NCBI GenBank assembly: GCA_021780095.1
Contig: JAJXZK010000004.1
Coordinates: 1 to 6,750, forward strand
Source: Acidobacteriota bacterium
GTDB taxonomy: Bacteria > Acidobacteriota > Terriglobia > Terriglobales > Acidobacteriaceae
Length of the DNA: 6,750 nt
Direction of reading: 5' to 3'
Every line of letters starts with the position of its first letter. The stretch's first letter is position 1. The notes under the pieces are model-generated. The model was not told the origin of the DNA, made no database searches, and saw only the letters and a program-made list of their open reading frames with translations. Below are positions 1 to 6,092 of this stretch, piece after piece. The position numbers and the translations under genes are program-made.

Positions 1-1471
1 GTATCAGGAGCAGGTGATGCAGATTTCGAACGTCCTGGCCGGATATTCGCTCGGCGAAGCGGATCTGCTGCGTCGCGCCATGGGCAAGAAAGATCCGGCA
101 GAAATGGCGCGGCAGCGGAATCGTTTTGTGCAGGGCGCGCTGGACAAGAAATTTCCGCAAAAAACGATCGAGCATATTTTCGAGCTGATGGAGCGCTTTG
201 CCGGCTATGGATTCAACAAGTCCCACTCCGCAGCCTATGCGTTGCTGGCGTATCACACCGCGTATTTGAAGACCCATTACGCCAAAGAATTTATGGCGGC
301 GCTGCTGACCTCTGAAGTGAGCAAGCCGGACAACGTGGTCAAGTACATCAAGGAATGCCGGGAGATGGGAATTTCCGTTGAGCCGCCCGATGTCCGCACC
401 AGCGACTCTGATTTCACGCCGCATGGCGAGGCGATCCGTTTCGGTCTCGCCGGAGTGAAAAATGTCGGACAGAATGCGATTGCCTCCATCCTGCAGGTTC
501 GCAGCCAATTGGTGCAGGAAGGCAAGACGTTCACTTCCTTCTGGGACTTCTGCGAGCGAATCGATCTGCGCGTGATGAATAAGCGTGTGCTGGAATCGCT
601 GATCAAGAGCGGCGCGCTCGATTGCTTCGGCGCACGCGCCGCGTTGATGGCCGCCATCGATAAAGCGATTGAACGCGCCCAGAAGGCGCAGCGTGATAGC
701 GCGGCAGGACAGCATGGATTATTTGGATTGTTCAACGACATGCCCGCGAGTGGCGGCGCGGCGCAACAGGACGAATTGCCAAACATCGCCGATTGGGACG
801 AAGTACAGCGCCTTCAGCATGAGAAAGATGTACTCGGCTTCTATGTCTCTGGACATCCCCTGGGAAAGTACGCCGAGAAGCTACGTAACCTGAAGGGCGT
901 AGTGGACACCCAGACTGCATTGGAAATGACACCGGCGCCGAACACAGGACGACGCGACGCGCAGAATGAAAATGAAATTTCCATTGCTGGAATTCTGACC
1001 GGGGTGCGGGTCGCTAAGTCGCGGAAGGGAGACTTGTACGCGCAAGGATCACTGGAAGACCTGACGGGAAAGATCGACCTGATTTGCTTTCCCGAAGCAT
1101 ACAAACGCATGGCAGAAAATCTGAAAATCGATGTGCCGGTGTTGGTGCGCGGCGTGCTCCGCGGAGAGGAAGATTCCGCCCCCAAGCTGGCGATTTCTAA
1201 CATTACAGCGCTGGAAGATGTGAAGCTGAAGCTGCCGAGCAGCATGCGTATTCGCATCGCATTGGATCGTGTTGCCGAGCCCGCGCTGACCCAGTTGCAC
1301 GCGGTGATGGTCGCCACCCCAGGCAGCGGAAAAATTCTGCTGGACTTTGAGCAGCCGGGCGATTACCTGGTGGTGCTGGAGCCCGAAGGGCTCGGCGTCG
1401 CGGCGGACAAGGCTTTCATCGAGCGCGTCGAAGAATTGGTCGGCACCGGCACGGTGCGGATCATCGAATAG
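1..1471 (+). CDS. dnaE: DNA polymerase III subunit alpha, C-terminal part (5' end outside window)
   Basis: This is the catalytic subunit of the replicative DNA polymerase III holoenzyme, acting in the cytoplasm at the replication fork. The reading frame is open from base 2, with no start inside, and ends at TAG 1469-1471. It gives 489 visible residues of a protein usually about 1,150-1,200 long. In order one sees the diagnostic block GYGFNKSHSAAYALLAYHTA (about bases 203-262) at the end of the polymerase core, then the helix-hairpin-helix stretch IRFGLAGVKNVG (434-469). Next comes a linker with QHGLF (710-724), which matches the beta-clamp-binding peptide pattern QxxLF. An OB-fold region follows (about 977-1213, around GDLYAQGSLEDLTGKIDL), then a short C-terminal domain. 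The N-terminal PHP domain and the catalytic aspartates lie upstream of the window. No frameshift or decay is visible. It converges on the GH78 gene with a 42-base gap. The identity is very secure. Confidence 0.98.
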   Translation, partial: YQEQVMQISNVLAGYSLGEADLLRRAMGKKDPAEMARQRNRFVQGALDKKFPQKTIEHIFELMERFAGYGFNKSHSAAYALLAYHTAYLKTHYAKEFMAALLTSEVSKPDNVVKYIKECREMGISVEPPDVRTSDSDFTPHGEAIRFGLAGVKNVGQNAIASILQVRSQLVQEGKTFTSFWDFCERIDLRVMNKRVLESLIKSGALDCFGARAALMAAIDKAIERAQKAQRDSAAGQHGLFGLFNDMPASGGAAQQDELPNIADWDEVQRLQHEKDVLGFYVSGHPLGKYAEKLRNLKGVVDTQTALEMTPAPNTGRRDAQNENEISIAGILTGVRVAKSRKGDLYAQGSLEDLTGKIDLICFPEAYKRMAENLKIDVPVLVRGVLRGEEDSAPKLAISNITALEDVKLKLPSSMRIRIALDRVAEPALTQLHAVMVATPGSGKILLDFEQPGDYLVVLEPEGLGVAADKAFIERVEELVGTGTVRIIE

Positions 1472-1499
1472 GCAATCGCCTTCCAATAATTCCGCACCG
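1452..1499. terminator. Inverted repeat at the convergent dnaE/GH78 junction, possible weak terminator
   Basis: CGGTGCGGA at 1452-1460 is the exact reverse complement of TCCGCACCG at 1491-1499. This gives a 9-bp GC-rich stem with a 30-base loop that spans the dnaE stop codon. A competing short hairpin, GCACCG-GCA-CGGTGC at 1443-1457, uses the same central arm. Because the genes converge here, a fold could serve both strands. Against a classical intrinsic terminator, no T-tract follows on either strand and the loop is long. Function is inferred from position only. Confidence 0.3.
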
Positions 1500-1513
1500 C
1501 TCGCCGAATCTAC

Positions 1514-3955
1514 TTATTGCGCCCGCAATGTGTAATGTCCCGGCGTACGCAAGACGACCGCTGCGCGAGTGCCGTCCTCTGCCGATTTCACATCCGAAGC
1601 GGCCGTGCCATTCACCAAAACGCCTTGTCCGGCGTGCTGCACCGGAACCAGCACCGTGGCTTCTTCATCCGCAGGAAGATCGATGACGGTCTGCAGCGTT
1701 GGACCGGAGTGGAGATCGACCTTCAGCAAACCGTGCGGCGTTGGTTCCGCGCCCTTCGCCCAGGCAAGGCCGGCAAGGTCTGGACGAATCGTCACCTGAG
1801 AAAATCCGGCCGCTGTTGGCTGAATGCCAAGAATTTGCTCCATCAGCCACGGCGTCGGCCCCGCGGACCATCCGTGCGCCAAACTCACAAAATATCCCGT
1901 GCCGTCGTCAGCCTGCAGCGACGCATGGAAATTGTTCTTCGGCCAGCTGGGATAGTAGGCTTCCCAAAAGCTGGTCGCTCCCTCGCCAATCATCCCGCCC
2001 CAGTATTGGCGAATCCAGGCGAGCGCTTCAGGCCGATGCCCAGTCTGCGCCATGGCGGAGATGATGTAGTAGTTGTAGTACGGCGTCATTACCAGCGCAG
2101 TGTATTTGGTGTTCGCAACGCTGGAAAGCACCTGGTTCCAGATGGGCGCATATTGCGATGGATCAGCCACTCCGGTAAACACGGCGGCAGCATTGATCTG
2201 CCAGCGCGTACCGAAAGTATGGGTGGAGCTGTCGAGTAAATATTTCTGCGATGCATCCTTCAGCAGGGCGGCGCGCTGCTCGAAGTGCTCCGCATTGGCC
2301 GTGTCGCCGAGTTCCCGCAGCAGAAACGCCGCGTCGCGATAGGCCAGATAAAACTCAAATTGTGTGCCTCGCCGGGCTTCAAGAGTGTCGCCGTTCAGCT
2401 CCGGCGACCAGTCGACGAAGGCCCACGTGTGAGTGGTGTCGGCAAACAAATTCCTGGCGTCGACGTCGGTATCCATGTAGTTCAGCAGTTGCACCAGCCG
2501 CTCATGCACGCTCTGCAGGTATTCCTTCGATCCGGTATGCAGGTAATACTGGGTCAGCACATTGATCCACCACGCGGAATAACCGGAGATGCTGTCGACA
2601 TGTTGTTTGATGGGTGCGGGGGGCAGCAGGTTTGTCATCGTATCTTGCATCAGGAAATGATCGTCGAAAATATCGTTGATGCCGCGTCCGCTGACGTCGA
2701 GATCTCCTGCCCACCGCGCGCGATCACGCTTGGTCGCGTCCCAGATATCTTCCTGCATGCAGAGATGATCGGTGTAGGCACCGACTTCCCAAATTTGATT
2801 GAGCAGCGGATCGGAGGATTCAAAGCTGCCCAGATATTTCACCGGGTAGTAAATGTCGTCAAGTGCGATCAATTGAAAGCGCATCGTCGGTCCGCCGCCG
2901 ACAAATCGAACCTTGGCAAATCGAAACGCAGATTTGGGGCCGTAGGCTGTCGCATTGGGAAGGATCGTCAGCGGATCAACCCCTAAATATGGGCCATTCA
3001 GAGCTTCTTCGCGCGATTCGCCATACTGAACTGAGATCTGCATTGGGTGGTCGGAGGCGGAGGCGAACATGACGCGCCCGCTGACTTCCTTGCCGAAGTC
3101 CAACAGAAGACTGGGCGCTTGCTGCTCCGGCACGGTCGCGGATGCAAGCTGCACGGTAAAATCTTCGCCGCCGGAATGCGTCAACGCCCCAAGATTCTCA
3201 AAGCGGCTGCGTCCCGTATATATCTGATCGACGCTTTGCACGGGCAAGGTCGTGTGGTCCATAAACTTGGAGACGCCAAGATAGCCGGGCCAACGGTAGA
3301 GGCCGGCATCGTCATTCGACTGCATAAAATTCAGCGAGCTTTCGATCGCTCCCATCGATGCTACTGGGGTCCAAGAGGCGTCGCTGAATCCTGCGCTTTG
3401 CCAACCTGAGTCGGCGGCCAATGAGGACTTCCATGATGCATCGCTGATCAGCAGCGCGGGTGCTTCGATGCCCTCGGTCGCGGGAACGATTTTGACAACC
3501 AGCTGGTCGTCATCGCTGCGAGGTGTAATTTGGAGAGCGAGAACATTCTTGCCGGCGTGGAGCCTGCCGCTGACGTCCGTCATAAACACCGGCATTTTTA
3601 GCGGCGATGCCGGATTGTCCTGAACTTTGTCGACCAGCTTTCCATCCAGGTAAGCGCTCGATGCTTCCGGTCCGGCAACATAAAGGGTCGCATGTTGTGG
3701 AACCGTCTTGACCTGGAACGTGGCGCGAAAATAAATCGGCGCATTTATTTTGATCTGATCTTTTGAACGATGATTGGCGCTCCAGACATACTGCTCTGGC
3801 AACGGCGTGTGCCCCTGATCCGCAGGATGCGGCGAGGCAATGTTTCGTGTTGGATCTAGCTGGCCCGGCTGGAAATTATTTTGAGCGGTGAGAGCAATCG
3901 GAAAGCAGAACAGAGAAGCGAGGGCAGGGAGGATAAATCGGTATCGAGATTTCAT
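1514..3955 (-). CDS. Secreted GH78-family alpha-L-rhamnosidase-like glycoside hydrolase
   Basis: The family removes terminal alpha-L-rhamnose from glycans or glycosides by inversion; the substrate here is unknown. The chosen ATG at 3955 gives 813 residues and begins a clear signal peptide (1-24, MKSRYRF then a hydrophobic run ending LTA|Q), so the protein is exported. AAGGA lies 6 bases upstream. An ATG at 4036 would add 27 residues ahead of the signal peptide and overlap the previous gene. Domains in order are N-terminal beta-sandwiches (about 73-203, with SDASWKSS and SDASWTPV), a rhamnosidase beta domain (about 281-323, LLLDFGKEVSGR), an (alpha/alpha)6 barrel (about 375-705) and a C-terminal beta domain. 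In the barrel, D406, D411, W415 and D418 align without gaps to the D-x4-E-x6-D signature, with Asp replacing the usual general-acid Glu. The base Glu is probably E665 in GATSFWEAY, and SLAHGW supplies H694. FVDW (about 513-516) is also typical. It is the last gene of the minus-strand group, with its own probable promoter. Fold and family are secure; strict rhamnosidase activity is less so. Confidence 0.88.
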   Translation of the reverse strand: MKSRYRFILPALASLFCFPIALTAQNNFQPGQLDPTRNIASPHPADQGHTPLPEQYVWSANHRSKDQIKINAPIYFRATFQVKTVPQHATLYVAGPEASSAYLDGKLVDKVQDNPASPLKMPVFMTDVSGRLHAGKNVLALQITPRSDDDQLVVKIVPATEGIEAPALLISDASWKSSLAADSGWQSAGFSDASWTPVASMGAIESSLNFMQSNDDAGLYRWPGYLGVSKFMDHTTLPVQSVDQIYTGRSRFENLGALTHSGGEDFTVQLASATVPEQQAPSLLLDFGKEVSGRVMFASASDHPMQISVQYGESREEALNGPYLGVDPLTILPNATAYGPKSAFRFAKVRFVGGGPTMRFQLIALDDIYYPVKYLGSFESSDPLLNQIWEVGAYTDHLCMQEDIWDATKRDRARWAGDLDVSGRGINDIFDDHFLMQDTMTNLLPPAPIKQHVDSISGYSAWWINVLTQYYLHTGSKEYLQSVHERLVQLLNYMDTDVDARNLFADTTHTWAFVDWSPELNGDTLEARRGTQFEFYLAYRDAAFLLRELGDTANAEHFEQRAALLKDASQKYLLDSSTHTFGTRWQINAAAVFTGVADPSQYAPIWNQVLSSVANTKYTALVMTPYYNYYIISAMAQTGHRPEALAWIRQYWGGMIGEGATSFWEAYYPSWPKNNFHASLQADDGTGYFVSLAHGWSAGPTPWLMEQILGIQPTAAGFSQVTIRPDLAGLAWAKGAEPTPHGLLKVDLHSGPTLQTVIDLPADEEATVLVPVQHAGQGVLVNGTAASDVKSAEDGTRAAVVLRTPGHYTLRAQ

Positions 3956-3961
3956 GAACCA

Positions 3962-3966
3962 TCCTT
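3962..3966 (-). promoter_or_regulatory. Ribosome binding site of the GH78 gene
   Basis: On the minus strand AAGGA sits six bases before the ATG at 3955, a good Shine-Dalgarno match at the usual distance. It decides the start: this ATG begins directly at a signal peptide, while the in-frame upstream ATGs at 4000 and 4036 would push the signal peptide inward. Confidence 0.75.
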
Positions 3967-3988
3967 GGCAGAGCGTTCTGGCTCCCGA

Positions 3989-4018
3989 AGTATATTTCAT
4001 ATCTGAAATTATTTCCAA
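3989..4018 (-). promoter_or_regulatory. Candidate sigma70-type promoter for the GH78 gene
   Basis: On the minus strand a -35-like TTGGAA (4018-4013, 4 of 6 matches to TTGACA) is followed after 18 bases by a -10-like TATACT (3994-3989, 5 of 6 matches to TATAAT). A start about seven bases further, near 3982, would leave a leader of roughly 27 bases containing AAGGA before the ATG at 3955. The region is clearly more AT-rich than the surrounding genes. It begins just after the stop codon of the upstream gene (4023), so the GH78 gene could be transcribed independently. This was found by eye and no start site is known. Confidence 0.5.
3994..4009. promoter_or_regulatory. 16-bp dyad in the promoter spacer, possible operator
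   Basis: ATTTCA-TATC-TGAAAT reads as a perfect 6+6 inverted repeat with a 4-base centre. It lies between the candidate -35 and -10 boxes of the GH78 promoter and touches the first base of the -10. A bound dimeric regulator there would block RNA polymerase, which suits repression of a sugar-hydrolase gene. No regulator gene is in the window and the motif is not one I can assign to a named family. As RNA it would form only a weak AT-rich hairpin with no T-run, so a terminator is less likely. Confidence 0.4.
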
Positions 4019-4022
4019 ATGA

Positions 4023-6056
4023 TTACGAAGGGCCATTGCCCATGTGCGCCAGCGCCAATTTCGCTTGGCCTAACTCCGGCCCATAATCTTTGGGGGCATT
4101 GGCGACAAATGCCCGAAAGGCAGCCCTGGCGCAGGGAATATCGTGCGCCAGGTTGCAAATGATGCCGAGATTCAACTGGCTCTCGACATCGTTTGGACTC
4201 AGTTGTACCGCTTTCTCGAAGTTGGCGCGCGCACCGGAGACATCGTTGCGCTTGTCGGCGATAATCCCAAGCCCGTTGTAGGCAGGGGCGTAGGGTTGAA
4301 TCGCCAGCACCCAACGAAACACGCGCTCCGCGTCTGCAAGCTGGCCGCTTTGTAAATACGCGGTCGCCAGATCGTTCTGACTTTCAATGTCGAGAGGGTT
4401 TTGCTGCTCTGCCTGCTGGTAGTAAGAGATCGCCTCCTTCAGATTTCCCGTCCGCAGATATAGATTTGCAAGTCGCGACAGGATCATTCCGTTCAGCACC
4501 GTGTGGCGCAGCGCCTGCTGGCACATCTGCATCGCCTGGGGGTACTGGCTCGCTGCCTCATATTTGTCTACCAGGCCCTCATACAACGTAGGGTTTGATG
4601 GGTCGTGTTGCAACGCGTCTTGCAGCAATTCAATATCTCGACGAGTATCCGCCGCGCTCAAGCCGGAAAGATCCACGAGATGAAGCGCTTTGAGAGAACC
4701 CAAGTGGTCCTTGGGGTCGTCACCCTTTCCATTCAAATGGAAAGATGTTCCGGAAAATCCTGCAGTGTAGCCCAGCGATTTCAATTGATTCATCGTCTGC
4801 TCGTCCATCTGCTTGAAGTCCACAGTCTCTGTGCCAGAGCTTCCCAGACGGCTCGCTTTCTTCAACTGCGCATCCAGCTCGCGATATTCCTTTGGGTGCG
4901 CGTTGATGACGTTGGTCAGCTCGCCGGGATCTTGACCGAGGTCATACAGCTCCGGCCGCGGCGCGCGAATATACATCCAGTGGGAGGTGTGAATGCCGCG
5001 CAGCTCTGACCATCCCATATTGATCTTCGGATACAGCGTCTCTTCATACGAGTAGTTAGACGGAACCGTTTTGCCGGAAAACGCCGGAACCAAGCTGGTG
5101 CCTTGCACCGCAGAAGAAGGTTGTCCGCCAAGTACATCAAGAACCGTTGGCAGCAAGTCGATCTCGCGCGCTTGCTGCTGTACGTGCATACCGGCCGGCA
5201 CGCCCGGGGCGGACATGATCCAAGCAATGCGTACGGTGGAGTCATAGAGAAACACGCCGTGGTCGTATTCACCGTGGTCGCCGAGCCCCTCGCCGTGGTC
5301 AGAAAGCAAAACTATCAGCGTTTTTTGTGCGGTTGATTTTTGGTTGACCGCGTCGAGCACGCGCCCGACTTGTTGATCTTCAAATGCGATCTCGGCATCG
5401 TAGGGGTCCTGAGGATATTGCTTGCGAAATTCCGCGGGCGGATCGTACGGAAAATGCGCATCGTACATGTGCACCCACAGAAAAAACGGCTTGCCGGATT
5501 GCTGTTGTAGCCAGCGGATCGCATGATCGGCGGTCACGTCGGCGGCGCGAGTCGATACAGGGTCCCGGCGATTGCGATGTTCCAACTGATCGTCGTAGGT
5601 GGCAAACCCCTGGTTGAAGCCGAACATTTTTGTCAGTACGCTTGCGCTGATGAAACCGGCTGTGTTCCAGCCGTGTCGCTGCAGAATCGTCGCCATTGTG
5701 ACGGATGAGGGTTGCAATGCAAATCCGCCAGTATCGCGAACATTGTGGACGTTGGGATTCTCGCCCGTAAACATGCTGGCGTGCGACGGCTGCGTCAGCG
5801 GAGTTTGCGCGACAGCTTTTTCAAACAGCACGCCTCTGGCCGCCAGAGCATCGATGTTGGGAGTTTTGATCTTTTCGTTTCCATAGCAATGCAGGTGATC
5901 GGCTCGCACTGTATCCAGCGTAATCAGGACCACGTTGATTGGTTTCAACTCGGCCTTAGTCGGTTTGTGCCTGGGTGTTGATGAACACGAAACAAGGGTG
6001 GCGACGGCAAGCGTGCAAAAACCGCTGACGAACGCTCGTCGAATGCCGAATTGCAT
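4023..6056 (-). CDS. Sulfatase-fold (alkaline phosphatase superfamily) lipoprotein with C-terminal TPR repeats; Thr in the nucleophile position
   Basis: The product is 677 residues from ATG 6056. A short basic start, a hydrophobic segment and the lipobox LVSC (Cys24) mark a lipoprotein anchored outside the cytoplasm. Residues about 40-395 form a sulfatase/AlkP-superfamily domain: NVVLITLDTVRAD with metal ligand D48, the nucleophile block LTQPSHASMFTG with T88 and H92, HMYDAHFPYDPP (H196, D199, H201), and SDHGEGLGDHGE (D253, H254). True sulfatases carry CxPSR or SxPSR, converted to formylglycine; here it reads TQPSH. A Thr nucleophile is known in phosphotransferases of this superfamily such as LtaS and EptA, so phospho- or other ester hydrolysis or transfer is as likely as sulfate removal. 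Residues about 473-665 are five to six TPR-like helix pairs (for example NPTLYEGLVDKYEAASQYPQ, YLRTGNLKEAISYYQQA), suggesting partner binding. An upstream in-frame TTG (6077) lacks a Shine-Dalgarno sequence. The gene follows the membrane protein by 36 bases, which suggests co-transcription. The substrate is unknown. Confidence 0.88.
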   Translation of the reverse strand: MQFGIRRAFVSGFCTLAVATLVSCSSTPRHKPTKAELKPINVVLITLDTVRADHLHCYGNEKIKTPNIDALAARGVLFEKAVAQTPLTQPSHASMFTGENPNVHNVRDTGGFALQPSSVTMATILQRHGWNTAGFISASVLTKMFGFNQGFATYDDQLEHRNRRDPVSTRAADVTADHAIRWLQQQSGKPFFLWVHMYDAHFPYDPPAEFRKQYPQDPYDAEIAFEDQQVGRVLDAVNQKSTAQKTLIVLLSDHGEGLGDHGEYDHGVFLYDSTVRIAWIMSAPGVPAGMHVQQQAREIDLLPTVLDVLGGQPSSAVQGTSLVPAFSGKTVPSNYSYEETLYPKINMGWSELRGIHTSHWMYIRAPRPELYDLGQDPGELTNVINAHPKEYRELDAQLKKASRLGSSGTETVDFKQMDEQTMNQLKSLGYTAGFSGTSFHLNGKGDDPKDHLGSLKALHLVDLSGLSAADTRRDIELLQDALQHDPSNPTLYEGLVDKYEAASQYPQAMQMCQQALRHTVLNGMILSRLANLYLRTGNLKEAISYYQQAEQQNPLDIESQNDLATAYLQSGQLADAERVFRWVLAIQPYAPAYNGLGIIADKRNDVSGARANFEKAVQLSPNDVESQLNLGIICNLAHDIPCARAAFRAFVANAPKDYGPELGQAKLALAHMGNGPS

Positions 6057-6059
6057 GGA

Positions 6060-6076
6060 TGAACTTCTCCGGTTCA
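6060..6076 (-). promoter_or_regulatory. Ribosome binding site of the sulfatase-like gene in a small hairpin loop
   Basis: On the minus strand TGAAC-CGGAGAA-GTTCA forms a 5-bp stem whose 7-base loop carries the Shine-Dalgarno GGAG (6070-6067), ten bases before the ATG at 6056. The site supports that ATG over the TTG at 6077, which lies in the outer stem and has no purine-rich element upstream. The stem is short, and any effect on translation is a guess. Confidence 0.45.
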
Positions 6077-6092
6077 AGTATGGGCGAGCTGA

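Noticed and set aside
277..1486. Several minus-strand frames opposite dnaE (277-786, 841-1317, 1049-1486)
   Set aside because: They are antisense to a strongly conserved essential gene, overlap one another and show no protein-like features.
1517..2239. Plus-strand open frame of 240 codons
   Set aside because: It is antisense to the GH78 C-terminal region, with a basic, low-complexity Arg-rich translation typical of shadow frames.
2285..2986. Plus-strand open frame of 233 codons
   Set aside because: It lies wholly antisense to the conserved barrel of the GH78 gene, has no recognisable domain or ribosome binding site, and is expected from the codon pattern of a GC-rich gene.
4019..4027. ATGATTACG occurs at both 4019-4027 and 6097-6105, near the two stop codons
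   Set aside because: A nine-base match in two places is close to chance for a window this size, and the surrounding bases do not extend it.
3956..4036. Longer GH78 start at ATG 4036, or ATG 4000
   Set aside because: Either would place up to 27 non-hydrophobic residues before an obvious signal peptide. The 4036 start overlaps the upstream coding sequence, and both upstream starts overlap the candidate promoter. ATG 3955 has a better ribosome binding site.
6057..6077. TTG start at 6077 for the lipoprotein gene
   Set aside because: No purine-rich element precedes it, while ATG 6056 has GGAG and begins a normal lipoprotein signal peptide.
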